A DNA stretch of 64,000 nt from Flavobacterium suaedae. Lineage in GTDB: Bacteria; Bacteroidota; Bacteroidia; Flavobacteriales; Flavobacteriaceae. Where the stretch lies: the NCBI RefSeq assembly GCF_014642915.1, contig NZ_BMJE01000005.1, forward strand, positions 62,001 through 126,000, read 5' to 3'. The notes under the pieces are model-generated. The model worked only from the letters and a program-made list of their open reading frames with translations, ran no database searches and was not told where the DNA came from. Shown one piece after another: positions 34,501 to 42,232 of the stretch (positions are counted from its first letter, which is position 1; the number at the start of each line of letters is the position of its first letter). A program made the translations under genes and the position numbers.

Positions 34501-34637
34501 TCTTTAACGGTTACATATACTCCGGGAATGGGCAAACCATTTGCCGCTTCATTTACCTGTCCACTTATTTCAACATTTTGTGCAATACAAAATGAGGAGA
34601 AGAGCATAAAGGCAATTAAGAATAGTTTTGACTTCAT
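31578..34637 (-). CDS. SusC/RagA-family TonB-dependent receptor of PUL2
   Basis: 1019 residues, complete. Signal peptide ending SSFCIAQ, a carboxypeptidase-regulatory-like beta-sandwich (about 22-95), a TonB-box-like DEVVVIGYGSQ (about 102-112), the plug with RIRGIASNGDAKPLVLIDG and ITVLKDAQAAIYGTAGGNGVI, then a 22-strand-type barrel ending YLFGVNVNF. It imports oligosaccharides, presumably laminarin fragments, through the outer membrane. It is the first structural gene of PUL2. The 244-nt region upstream contains several hairpins but no exact TANNTTTG. Confidence 0.96.
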   Translation of the reverse strand: MKSKLFLIAFMLFSSFCIAQNVEISGQVNEAANGLPIPGVYVTVKDAELSTVTDIDGNFTIAVPSGATLVFKYLGFKDVERVVTSSETITISMEENAETLDEVVVIGYGSQKKRQVTGAVGVVNTENIQDLKPIKMEQALQGTVAGVNVTTQSGAPGAGLDIRIRGIASNGDAKPLVLIDGYIGELSDLNFDDVADITVLKDAQAAIYGTAGGNGVILVTTKKGRKNTKLSLSYNSYIGLSETTRKLPLLNATEYALLLNESYANGGQPLPFPDVSQLGAGTDWQDQIFDTGVPIISHSISATGGGDKVTYSISASNLDQDGIIGGSKSHFDRNTFRIGMTADLLDNLKLNTNIIYTDLNRQSFNENVLGSVLFNAINTPATYSPYDANGNFTVLPTGSADMPGSNLGNEIINPLAQIDNTFNDWDYKKFSGTFGLDYQIIEGLTATARIGFNTADTRERVFNKEVTYGGKVFDNVRSSVNQSSINDNDYTFDAFINYTKSFNDAHNFEVTLGNTIYKTFGEALYATGFDVPNNSWEFADISLTTGYLDAKTADSYKYDERRLSYFGRLQYDYKGKYLFSAMLRRDSSTRFGPNNRVAYFPSVSGGWIASDESFFPQKSDAITFLKLRASYGVLGNDRIGDNIYLGLLDGEATYVFNNSLVNGFAIGRLPNPDITWEEARKFNVGTDLRVWKDKIDITADYFIDKKKDLLIVNIPVSGILGTYGPGGQNPTANAGSVENRGFELGLTYREQIGDDFKFKVGYNVTFLKNEVTEVNNGTGFVEGGNFGLDTPATRMEVGKPLGYFYGYQTDGIFQNQEEVAAHPSQIALGAEAQPGDIRFVDVNGDGVIDTNDRTDIGDPIPDATMGFNLNFEYKGFDFSAYAFASLGNDMLRNYERTLTDVNRHRYVLDRWTGEGTSNTVPRVTTAATSNNVLSDYYVEDASYCRIQTVQLGYTINPDFTKKALITKLRFYVGVNNLYTFTKYKGFDPGASSGEPLSSGIDYGFYPVPRTYLFGVNVNF

Positions 34638-34671
34638 ATAAAATTGTTTTTTGTGATTATCTAAAATTATG

Positions 34672-34850
34672 GTGTGATATTTTAAATAGATAGAAATTAA
34701 CCTCTATAAAAAATATACAATTCATAATTTTATTAAGACAAATGCTGCTTATATGCTACTATTCCTTTATCTATGGTGCTTCAGCACTCTTAAAGGTTTC
34801 TGAAAAAAACTTCCGAAAACCTTGTAATTACCTACTTTGTTGTGGTAATG
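34672..34850 (-). promoter_or_regulatory. Leader/intergenic region of PUL2 susC with small hairpins
   Basis: Visible inverted repeats are GTGCT/AGCAC at 34776-34787 (2-nt loop), AAGGTTT/AAACCTT at 34793-34823 (17-nt loop) and ATTACC/GGTAAT at 34827-34849 (11-nt loop). They lie between the regulator's stop and the susC start. On the minus strand TAATTTTA occurs about 35 nt before the susC ATG and may be a variant -7 element. Confidence 0.35.
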
Positions 34851-34881
34851 TATAGGTACTTCCTTTGTTTGTTGTGGTTTG

Positions 34882-37683
34882 TTAAAGCGATAAAATGTAC
34901 TCTACAAGGCTTAATTCATGAGGTAAGTCCATTTTTTTTCGCAAACGATATCGTTTTATCTCTACACTTCTTACAGAAATGTTAAGTAGCGGTGCTATTT
35001 CCTTTGATGATAAATTCAATCTTAAGTAAGCACACAGTCTTAAATCATTTGGTGTTAATGCCGGATGAATACCTTTTATTTTTTTCAGGAAGTCTTTATC
35101 AGCATTATTAAATGCTTCTTTAAACATATCCCAAGTATCATCTTCATTAATATTTTTGTTTATAGTAGTGATAACCGACTTTATATTTTTTCCTTCTTCT
35201 ATAGTTTTCTTTAAATCATCTTTAATCATAGAAAGCAACTCATTTTTCTTGATAAGGTTCATGGTAGATGCGGCAAGCTCTCTGTTTTTATTTTCAAATT
35301 CCTGTTGCAGTTTCTCATTCTTCATTTTCATTAATTCCTGCTCTTTTTCCAGTTCTTTAATTTCCAGTTGCCTGTTATTTTCTTCAATAAGTTTTTCTCT
35401 TTGTCTTTGGTAGTAATTTTTATATGACCTATTTACAAAAAAGGCTGCAATAAGCATGAATATAAGATATATTGTTAAAGCAACATTGGTTGCATACCAT
35501 GGTTTACTTATAGCAAAATTATAAATAGCTGTATTAGGAGAAATTGAGCTTCCGGTTTTGGCTCTTACTTTAAAACTATAATTACCGGGAGGTAAATTTT
35601 TAAAATTAGCATAGGGCTGCTCGCTCCATTCGCTCCATTCATCCTGCATTCCTTCCAATATATACTGAAATTCTGCATTGATGTACTTTTTGTATTCAGG
35701 TACTGTAAACTGAAATGTTAAGTTGTTTTCAGAGTGTGCAAAATTACCGGTAGTGTTTATAGTATTAGGTATGGCTGTTTCGTTTAAGGCATTGGTACTT
35801 ATACCTGTAATTGAAATATTGTAGTTTTTTGATTTAAAGTTTTTAAGGTTTATAGTATAATACCCATCAGTAGTACCTATTAAATATATGTTTGGTGTTA
35901 TTTGGGTTATATTTTCGTAGCCAAGCATAGAGTGAGAAAGGCTTGAGGGTATAGGTACTACATTATGCTTTAGTTCGGTATTTAACTTGCCTGATGTAAA
36001 GTAGTTAATATAGTTTTTAGTAAAAAACCATAACCGGTTAGATTCATCTGTTATTAATGTTCCTGAGGTATAGGTATCCTTTAAAAATACTTCAGATATT
36101 TTCTCAGATTTCTCAAACTCTTTTGTTTTTCTGTTAAGTTTAAAAATTCCGTCTTTAGAAGCGTAGTAAATATCGCCGTTATAAGTGGAAAGACTTGCGT
36201 TTTTTCCCTTTACCGGGGTTTCATACGTAAGGAACTCTTTAGCTTTAGTATATTGATTGTTAACGGTTATACGAAAAACCCCTTTATATTCGTGACTGAT
36301 ATATATATCGTTTTGATTTCCAATTTCAAAAAATCGACTGGAATACTCAAAACCATCTATCCAGTTTCTATATTGCCAGTTTCCATTTCTGTTTTCAAGT
36401 ACCGATATTCCGTGGTAATTACCTTGCAGTAATAAATCCGGATTTTTAGGATGGGGTTCAAACTTCCATGTTCCTGATGTTTCAAATATTTTATGAGCTT
36501 TTCCTTCCTCTACAATAAATGTTCCTGAATCATGCCCGCAAAATAAAGTCCCTCTATATTCGTAGAGTGACCATACCTGACCGTTGGTTTTCGGGATAAA
36601 CTTAAAGTTACCTTCAGAGCCGTAAGGTTTGTAGAATAGCCCCTGATTAGTTCCTACAAACAGGTTGCCTTTATACAAAGTTGATGTGTATACAGTTCCC
36701 AATAGTCCTGTATTGTCTACATAACTCCTTATTGCGGAGCCAAGGTTTATACAATTGATGCTATTATCTAAACCAACCCAGATATTTTTGTTGTTATCCT
36801 CATAAAGCGATAGAGCAGTGTTATTACTAAGTCCTTTATTTTGAGTAATATGATATTTTATTTTTCCTTCAGGGTTTAATATGTAAATACCATTAGAAAC
36901 AGTGCCCAGTACAAAGCCACCATTTTTAAGCATTTGGCTGCTGTATATACTGTTTGATTTAATTTCTTCATCGGACTCTGTAATCCAAGGACTTACAGTA
37001 CTATTCTTTAACTCAAAAAAACCATTGTACTGTGTTTGAAATAGTAGATAGTCATTTTTAGGGTATATGTTAACAATTTTATTACTTGTTATAGCCGGTG
37101 CTTTACTTAAAAGTTTGCTTTTACCGTTTTCTATTTCATATAAACCGGTACCAAAAGTTTGGTATAGTATAGCGTTATTAAGAATGAACACCTTATTAAC
37201 TCCTGCTTCCGGTTTAATAATTTTAAAAGTATCTTCTTTAGTGTTGTATATAAATATTTGGTTAAGTGACTGAAATATAACCCAATGGTCATATTTTTCT
37301 ATGTTCCAGAATTGTTCATCATCCAGAATATCATCTTTTACTTTTTTGCATAGTTGAGTATATTCCAAACGACCGTTAGGTTGTTTTTCCCAATAGCCGA
37401 ACTCCATGTAACACCCCGTATATATGCGCTTTCCAATAACTTTTACTGAGCGCATTATAGTTTCATTAGAGGTAGGGTATAACGACCAGGATGTTCCGTT
37501 ATACTCCAATAAGCCTTCGTTATTAGCGAAGTACATAAAATTATTTTCTCCTTGGCTTACCATCCAGTTTTGGTTACCTGCACCATATGTAGTGGTACTG
37601 TATTTAATAATAGGAGGTAAGTCTTGTGATAAACAAGGAGTTAAGAATAGTATTAAAAATGAAAATAGAATATTTTTTAACAA
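34882..37683 (-). CDS. Membrane-tethered propeller/Y_Y_Y sensor with LuxR-type DNA-binding domain
   Basis: 933 residues: signal peptide (SFLILFLTPCLSQ); two-component-regulator-type propeller repeats (about 20-620; MVSQGENNFMYFANNEGLLEYNG, LYEDNNKNIWVGLDNSINC); Y_Y_Y domain (about 650-725; FQYILEGMQDEWSEW, LPPGNYSFKVRAK); one transmembrane helix (about 729-753); a long charged coiled coil (755-845); and a C-terminal LuxR helix-turn-helix (876-933; LRLNLSSKEIAPLLNISVRSVEIKRYRLRKKM). There is no histidine kinase or receiver domain, so it is a one-component version of the hybrid two-component PUL sensors. The sensor part would face the periplasm and detect glucan oligosaccharides; the HTH would activate the susC gene 245 nt downstream. 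Confidence 0.9.
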   Translation of the reverse strand: MLKNILFSFLILFLTPCLSQDLPPIIKYSTTTYGAGNQNWMVSQGENNFMYFANNEGLLEYNGTSWSLYPTSNETIMRSVKVIGKRIYTGCYMEFGYWEKQPNGRLEYTQLCKKVKDDILDDEQFWNIEKYDHWVIFQSLNQIFIYNTKEDTFKIIKPEAGVNKVFILNNAILYQTFGTGLYEIENGKSKLLSKAPAITSNKIVNIYPKNDYLLFQTQYNGFFELKNSTVSPWITESDEEIKSNSIYSSQMLKNGGFVLGTVSNGIYILNPEGKIKYHITQNKGLSNNTALSLYEDNNKNIWVGLDNSINCINLGSAIRSYVDNTGLLGTVYTSTLYKGNLFVGTNQGLFYKPYGSEGNFKFIPKTNGQVWSLYEYRGTLFCGHDSGTFIVEEGKAHKIFETSGTWKFEPHPKNPDLLLQGNYHGISVLENRNGNWQYRNWIDGFEYSSRFFEIGNQNDIYISHEYKGVFRITVNNQYTKAKEFLTYETPVKGKNASLSTYNGDIYYASKDGIFKLNRKTKEFEKSEKISEVFLKDTYTSGTLITDESNRLWFFTKNYINYFTSGKLNTELKHNVVPIPSSLSHSMLGYENITQITPNIYLIGTTDGYYTINLKNFKSKNYNISITGISTNALNETAIPNTINTTGNFAHSENNLTFQFTVPEYKKYINAEFQYILEGMQDEWSEWSEQPYANFKNLPPGNYSFKVRAKTGSSISPNTAIYNFAISKPWYATNVALTIYLIFMLIAAFFVNRSYKNYYQRQREKLIEENNRQLEIKELEKEQELMKMKNEKLQQEFENKNRELAASTMNLIKKNELLSMIKDDLKKTIEEGKNIKSVITTINKNINEDDTWDMFKEAFNNADKDFLKKIKGIHPALTPNDLRLCAYLRLNLSSKEIAPLLNISVRSVEIKRYRLRKKMDLPHELSLVEYILSL

Positions 37684-37777
37684 AACTTATATGAATTTAG
37701 TAGCTTTTGATTTACGAATATACCGAAATTGGAAATTAATTGATTTAATGTTTGAATTTTAAGTATATTTTTAAAAC

Positions 37778-37804
37778 AAAAACCGCCTAATAAAAGGCGG
37801 TTTT
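37778..37804 (-). terminator. Terminator after the duplicated-domain protein gene
   Basis: AAAACCGCCT/AGGCGGTTTT with a 6-nt loop, 29 nt past the stop codon of the gene at 37833. Confidence 0.85.
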
Positions 37805-37832
37805 AACTTGCATGAAAAAAATAATAATTACT

Positions 37833-39248
37833 CTATTGTTTAACGAAACGTACAGTACTCTCTTTAGAACCTGATGTAATATTCATAATATATACACCAT
37901 TACTTAGGTTTGAAACATCAATTATTGAAGTTTTAGCTTCCATAACCTTTTGTCCATATATGTTATATATAGCTACATTATTGATATTTTCCTGAGTTTT
38001 TATATTTAAAACAGTAGTAGCCGGGTTAGGGTAAACTACTGCCTGAGTAGTAGCAAAGTTTGATGTGCTAAGGTTTGCTGAAGATACTACAGCGTTTCCA
38101 AGAGCTTCCTCTTGATCCGGGTTAGCGTTTACACCTGTTACGGAATAACCATACTGTAAAATAGCAGCACCAGCTATACTTCCTGTTTCCGAAGTAAGGC
38201 TAAAGTTTTCGCCTGTAACTAAAGGTGCTGTTAGGTACTGAAGTAACTGGTAGTCTGCACTTAATATCTTAATAAAAGCAACCGCCTCATATCCTTCTGC
38301 AAGGGTGTTAGTTATAGCACTCCCTGTAAATGTTATAGTTTCTCCTAACAATGCATTGTTTTCTACATAGGTATTTCCCTCAAAAACTTTAGCTCCGGTT
38401 TCTCCGTTAGCCCAGTAAGGATCACTACCGTCTCCGTAGGCACTAAAGTTAGGATATAGGACAAGCACATTGTTTTCAGTATCCACAACAGTTTTAAGGT
38501 CTTCAAGAGCCCAAGGAGAACCATCTACATAAGTAGTCCCGTCAAGCTCAAACCAGTTAGCGTAAGCAACCAATTCCGAAGTAGCATCTACTGTTACAGT
38601 TGTAGGTTCTGGAGTTACACCCGAAGTCTCTGCTGTTACTACAGCATTACCAAGAGCTTCTTCCTGATTAGGATTAGCATTTACGCCTGTTACTGAATAA
38701 CCATACTGAAAAATAGCTGCACCTTCTATAGTAGCTGTTTCCGAAGTAAGGCTAAAGTTTTCACCTGTAACTAGCGGGGTAGAAAGGAATTGTAATAAAT
38801 TGTAGTCTGCACTTAATATTTTAATAAAAGCAATACCCTCATATCCTTCTGCTAATGTATTTGTAACAGTACTTCCTTCAAAAATTACAGTTTGTCCTAT
38901 TAAAGTATTATCTTCTATATAAGTATTACCTTCAAATACCTTAGCTCCGGTTTCACCATTAGCCCAATACGGATCTGTCCCGTCTCCGTAAGCTGTGAAG
39001 TTAGGATGTAAAGTAAGAGTATTATTTTCTGTATCTACCACTGTCTTTAAATCACTAACTCCCCAGGGAGAACCATCTACATAAGTAGTCCCGTCAAGTT
39101 CAAACCAATTTGCATAAGCAACAAGTGGCGCATCAGCTGCTACAGAAACAGTTGTTTGTGCATTTATAGTAGTATACCCTAATAAAGACATTCCTACTAC
39201 CGCACATGTCTTTAAAATGTTTTTGTTAAGTTGTAATTTTAGTTTCAT
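37833..39248 (-). CDS. Secreted protein with two near-identical domains and a type IX sorting signal
   Basis: 471 residues. Signal peptide ending YTTINAQ; two copies of a 163-residue domain at 42-204 and 226-388, about 82% identical by direct count and without gaps; then a type IX secretion type A sorting domain (about 400-471; VVYPNPATTVLNI, IYNIYGQKV, LSNGVYIMNI, KESTVRFVKQ). The domain begins LVAYANWFELDG and contains YGDGxDPYWANGETGAKVFEGNTY. I recognise no family; a jelly-roll-like carbohydrate-binding module is plausible. It is exported by type IX secretion and attached to or released from the surface. It lies upstream of the PUL2 regulator on the same strand, with a terminator between. 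The closeness of the copies implies recent duplication or homogenisation. Confidence 0.8.
   Translation of the reverse strand: MKLKLQLNKNILKTCAVVGMSLLGYTTINAQTTVSVAADAPLVAYANWFELDGTTYVDGSPWGVSDLKTVVDTENNTLTLHPNFTAYGDGTDPYWANGETGAKVFEGNTYIEDNTLIGQTVIFEGSTVTNTLAEGYEGIAFIKILSADYNLLQFLSTPLVTGENFSLTSETATIEGAAIFQYGYSVTGVNANPNQEEALGNAVVTAETSGVTPEPTTVTVDATSELVAYANWFELDGTTYVDGSPWALEDLKTVVDTENNVLVLYPNFSAYGDGSDPYWANGETGAKVFEGNTYVENNALLGETITFTGSAITNTLAEGYEAVAFIKILSADYQLLQYLTAPLVTGENFSLTSETGSIAGAAILQYGYSVTGVNANPDQEEALGNAVVSSANLSTSNFATTQAVVYPNPATTVLNIKTQENINNVAIYNIYGQKVMEAKTSIIDVSNLSNGVYIMNITSGSKESTVRFVKQ
38085..38573 (-). repeat. Second copy of the 163-residue domain
   Basis: Encodes residues 226-388. 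It corresponds base-for-base in length (489 bp) to the copy at 38637-39125, with long identical protein stretches. Confidence 0.9.
38637..39125 (-). repeat. First copy of the 163-residue domain
   Basis: Encodes residues 42-204. About 29 of 163 residues differ from the second copy; the ends (LVAYANWFELDG and QEEALGNAVV) are identical. Confidence 0.9.
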
Positions 39249-39434
39249 ATAAATTCAATTTTGATTTATGATAAAATTATAGGAATAACGAAAACGTTGT
39301 AATTTGTATACCTATATAGAAACTATACATACTTTAATTTTTATCTTTATATATTGATTTATGTATTGCTTTTTAGGTTAAATATTATAAAAATGATAAT
39401 TTTATTTTTCTCTCAAATAGCTTTAAAACAACAG

Positions 39435-39455
39435 ATGTTGAGGTAATGTTGAGGT
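39435..39455. repeat. Tandem ATGTTGAGGT repeat
   Basis: ATGTTGAGGT occurs at 39435-39444 and 39446-39455, separated by one A, in non-coding DNA. Confidence 0.7.
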
Positions 39456-39510
39456 GATATTTAATAGATTGGTGTTTTGTTGTAGTACTTAAAGGCTTTG
39501 AAATTAAGAC

Positions 39511-39554
39511 TACAACTACATTTTATGACTATATGTAGTTAAGATGTAGTTGTA
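39511..39554. repeat. Inverted repeat TACAACTACAT...ATGTAGTTGTA
   Basis: 11-bp perfect arms (39511-39521 and 39544-39554) with a 22-nt loop that holds a further ATGTAGTT at 39533-39540. It could be a hairpin RNA element or a cluster of regulator half-sites. Confidence 0.6.
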
Positions 39555-39704
39555 ATTAGAAACATTAAAGAAGTTTATTATTATTTAAAAATGTAGATAT
39601 GCAATTTTAAAATAGGGCTTTTGTAAAAGAGAAAAGCAGAAGGATTTGCTGTCCTTATATTAATTATAGAAAAAATAGTAATGAGTAAGTAGGGAAGAGT
39701 AAAT

Positions 39705-39736
39705 AAAAAAAAGGAGCTATATAGCTCCTTTTTTTT
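39705..39736. terminator. Terminator after clpS
   Basis: Perfect 32-nt palindrome: eight A, GGAGCTAT, ATAGCTCC, eight T. It lies directly past the clpS stop on the minus strand. Confidence 0.9.
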
Positions 39737-39738
39737 AT

Positions 39739-40014
39739 TTATATAATTTCAGCACTTAAGCCTGCCTCGAGGAGTTGTGTGCATTGCGGCTTTAAATCTT
39801 TATATTCACCTGATTTAACTGTGCATTTACCATTATAATGTACAATTAGTGAACATTGCTCAGCTTGTTCAGGAGTATGCTCACAAACTCTCATTAATGT
39901 ATCTATCACATGGTCAAAAGTGTTTACCTCGTCATTATACAATATAATTTCGTTGTTAAAAGAAACGCTTTCTTCCTGCAATACTTCTTCTAAAACTTCT
40001 TCTTTAGTACTCAT
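39739..40014 (-). CDS. clpS: ClpS, adaptor of the ClpAP/ClpCP protease
   Basis: 91 residues. The ClpS core is ILYNDEVNTFDHVIDTLMRVCEHTPEQAEQCSLIVHYNGKCTVKSGEYKDLKPQCTQLLEAG; the NDEVNTF motif forms the N-degron pocket with the Asn/Asp pair, and His in VHYNGK is conserved in position. It delivers N-end-rule substrates to the Clp ATPase. It lies 26 nt after prmA on the same strand, so the two are likely co-transcribed. Confidence 0.93.
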   Translation of the reverse strand: MSTKEEVLEEVLQEESVSFNNEIILYNDEVNTFDHVIDTLMRVCEHTPEQAEQCSLIVHYNGKCTVKSGEYKDLKPQCTQLLEAGLSAEII

Positions 40015-40040
40015 ACTTAATAGTTTAATTCCTTATACTG

Positions 40041-40874
40041 CTAATTTACATATTTTAACGCAACCCAATTATTACGTTTATGTTTTTTATCAAATTTTAA
40101 CCCTCTTTGGGTACAAGCTTCATCTATATGTGGAATATCTTCTTCATAAAAACCACTTAAAAGTAATATACCATCTTTATTAAGGCAGTTTACATAGCTG
40201 TCCATATCATTTAAAAGAATGTTACGGTTAATGTTCGCTATAATAACATCGTAGTTTTTACCTTTCAGTAAAGCAGCATCACCTTCATAAACGCTGATTT
40301 CCTTACAGTTATTGCGTTCAGCATTTTCTATTGAGTTTAAGTAGCACCAATTATCAATATCTATAGCATCAATAGGTTTTGCTCCTTTCATTTCGGCAAG
40401 TATTGCCAGTATGGCAGTACCACAGCCCATATCTAATGTTTTTTTGCCTTTAACATCTGTTTCAAGCAAGTGCTGTATCATCATGTGGGTAGTTTCATGA
40501 TGCCCTGTACCAAAACTCATTTTAGGTTCAATAACAATATCATATTGTACATCTTTCTTTTCATGGAAAGGCGCACGTACATAACAAGCATCACTAACCG
40601 AAAGAGGTTCAAAATTTCTTTCCCATTCCTCATTCCAGTTTACCTGCTCTATTTCTGTAACTTCATATTCAATTTTAAATTCAGGTGACTGTAATAATTG
40701 TATATCATTTAGTACACCTTCAGTCCATAAATCTTTTTGAATATAAGCAGAGAAACCTTCGTCTGTTTCTATAAAACTTTCAAATGCTGTTTCACCTAGT
40801 TCGGCTATAAGTATTTCGGTACCCAGCTCTTTCGGAGATACTTTAAAACGGTACTCCATGTATGTATTAGACAT
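40041..40874 (-). CDS. prmA: Ribosomal protein L11 methyltransferase
   Basis: 277 residues from MSNTYMEYRF; longer in-frame extensions cross the promoter. N-terminal substrate-recognition domain (YRFKVSPKELGTEILIAELGETAFESF), then a Rossmann SAM-binding domain with PKMSFGTGHHETTHMMI, LDMGCGTAILAILAEMKGA, DIDNWCYLNSIENAERN and IIANINRNIL, the PrmA set. It methylates ribosomal protein L11. It reads away from the porin gene; a TACCTTTG -7 element lies at 40891-40898 on the minus strand. Confidence 0.94.
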   Translation of the reverse strand: MSNTYMEYRFKVSPKELGTEILIAELGETAFESFIETDEGFSAYIQKDLWTEGVLNDIQLLQSPEFKIEYEVTEIEQVNWNEEWERNFEPLSVSDACYVRAPFHEKKDVQYDIVIEPKMSFGTGHHETTHMMIQHLLETDVKGKKTLDMGCGTAILAILAEMKGAKPIDAIDIDNWCYLNSIENAERNNCKEISVYEGDAALLKGKNYDVIIANINRNILLNDMDSYVNCLNKDGILLLSGFYEEDIPHIDEACTQRGLKFDKKHKRNNWVALKYVN

Positions 40875-40890
40875 GTAATTAAATTTTTTA

Positions 40891-40898
40891 CAAAGGTA
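40891..40898 (-). promoter_or_regulatory. -7 element of prmA (TACCTTTG)
   Basis: TANNTTTG match 16 nt before the prmA ATG. It is 25 nt from the opposite-strand porin element at 40924-40931. Confidence 0.45.
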
Positions 40899-40923
40899 GC
40901 ATAACCCTTGCAAAAATTAATAG

Positions 40924-40931
40924 TAAGTTTG
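40924..40931 (+). promoter_or_regulatory. -7 element of the porin gene (TAAGTTTG)
   Basis: TANNTTTG match 18 nt before the ATG at 40950, diverging from the prmA element. Confidence 0.45.
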
Positions 40932-40949
40932 CGCCAAAGTAAACACAAC

Positions 40950-42170
40950 ATGAATAAATCATTAATTTTAATCTTATTTATCTGTTGCTTTTCCGTGAAT
41001 GCACAGGTAACTATTGAAAGAACAAAAACAAATAATGACATTAAATTAGCAGCTTTACCGTATTACAGTTATGGTAAAGGTTTAGGGCTTACTTCACCTG
41101 ATAGTCTTTTTCAGTTTAATATACGTTTCCGTATGCAAAACAGAGCTACTTATTTGCAAAATGACGGAGAAGAAGGCGCTGTAGATGCACAAATTCGCCG
41201 TTTACGATTACGTTTTGACGGTTATGTAGGAGATCCTCGCTTTCTTTATGCAATACAACTTTCTTTTGCTCCGGGCGATGTAGGGCAGGTTCATGAAGGG
41301 GAGAATGTAAATATTATTCGTGACGCTGTTTTATTTTACCGTCCTAATAAGCACTGGACTATTGGTTTTGGGCAAACAAAATTACCGGGTAACCGCCAGC
41401 GTATAAACTCATCAGGAGCATTACAACTTACAGACAGGACTATAAACAATGCACGCTTTACTATTGACAGAGACTTTGGTGTGCAAATACATAACTTTAA
41501 TGAATATGAGGATAAATTTTCATACAACTTTAAAGGCGCTATAAGTATGGGAGAGGGGCGTAACTCAACCAGAGAACCTGATAATGGATTGGCTTATACA
41601 GGAAAAGCAGAATTTTACCCTTTTGGGGTATTTAAACGCAACGGTACTTATTTTGAAGGCGATATTGCCAGAGAAAGCACTCCTAAATTACTTATATCAG
41701 GGGCATACCAGTTTAATAATAAAGCAAGAAGAACACGCGGGCAGTTAGGTAATGACCTTTTTGAAAAGCGTGATATGCAGTCGTTATTTTTAGATGCAAT
41801 GGTAAAGTATGACGGGTGGTCTTTCCAAACAGCTTATATGCAACGTGTAGCAGATAACCCTGTTACTGTAAACCCTTTGGATGATACTGATATTGAATAT
41901 GTATATACAGGGCATGGTTTTGACTGGCAGTTGAGTTATTTATTCCCAAGTGATTATGAGGTAATAGGCAGATTCTCCACTCAAAAAGTGGAAGATGAAA
42001 TACATTACTACACACCGGATACCAATCAGTATAGTGTAGGGGTTACCAAATATATATGGGAACATTCCTTTAAAATGCAGTTGGAGTTCAGTATTAACGA
42101 CCTTTCGTATTACGATGGAACTTCAGGGCAAGACTGGTACACAAGGTTCCAAATTGAAATAGGAATATAA
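40950..42170 (+). CDS. Outer-membrane porin, phosphate-selective OprO/OprP family
   Basis: 406 residues from MNKSLILI; this start gives a clean signal peptide ending SVNAQ. The rest is a beta-barrel of the porin O/P family: FRMQNRATYLQN, DAQIRRLRLRFDGYVGDPRFLYAIQLSF, PNKHWTIGFGQTKLPGNRQRINSSG, FTIDRDFGVQIHN, and a C-terminal DWYTRFQIEIGI with alternating hydrophobic residues. The family name comes from Pseudomonas phosphate and polyphosphate porins; in Bacteroidota the ligand is usually untested. It diverges from prmA. Confidence 0.88.
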   Translation: MNKSLILILFICCFSVNAQVTIERTKTNNDIKLAALPYYSYGKGLGLTSPDSLFQFNIRFRMQNRATYLQNDGEEGAVDAQIRRLRLRFDGYVGDPRFLYAIQLSFAPGDVGQVHEGENVNIIRDAVLFYRPNKHWTIGFGQTKLPGNRQRINSSGALQLTDRTINNARFTIDRDFGVQIHNFNEYEDKFSYNFKGAISMGEGRNSTREPDNGLAYTGKAEFYPFGVFKRNGTYFEGDIARESTPKLLISGAYQFNNKARRTRGQLGNDLFEKRDMQSLFLDAMVKYDGWSFQTAYMQRVADNPVTVNPLDDTDIEYVYTGHGFDWQLSYLFPSDYEVIGRFSTQKVEDEIHYYTPDTNQYSVGVTKYIWEHSFKMQLEFSINDLSYYDGTSGQDWYTRFQIEIGI

Positions 42171-42171
42171 G

Positions 42172-42204
42172 TTGAACTATATCGTTATAAAATTGCTAAA
42201 TTTG
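42172..42204 (+). promoter_or_regulatory. Bacteroidota-type promoter of the aminotransferase gene
   Basis: TTG (42172-42174), 22-nt spacer, TAAATTTG (42197-42204), 28 nt before the ATG. Both elements and spacing fit the flavobacterial TTG-N17-23-TANNTTTG consensus. Confidence 0.65.
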
Positions 42205-42232
42205 TAATGTTTTAAAACTTTAATTATTACCT

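Larger units (their letters stand above)
39249..39704. other. Gene-free 490-nt interval with small repeats
   Basis: No plausible gene on either strand. It holds the AAAACGTTG element at 39291-39299 (the AAACGTTT motif with one change), TAATTTTA-like -7 sequence upstream of the 39248 start on the minus strand, a tandem 11-nt repeat at 39435-39455 and an inverted repeat at 39511-39554. It is very AT-rich. Confidence 0.6.

Noticed and set aside
40908..40949. Longer N-terminus for the porin
   Set aside because: The extension would overlap the -7 element and destroy the signal peptide; ATG at 40950 fits better.
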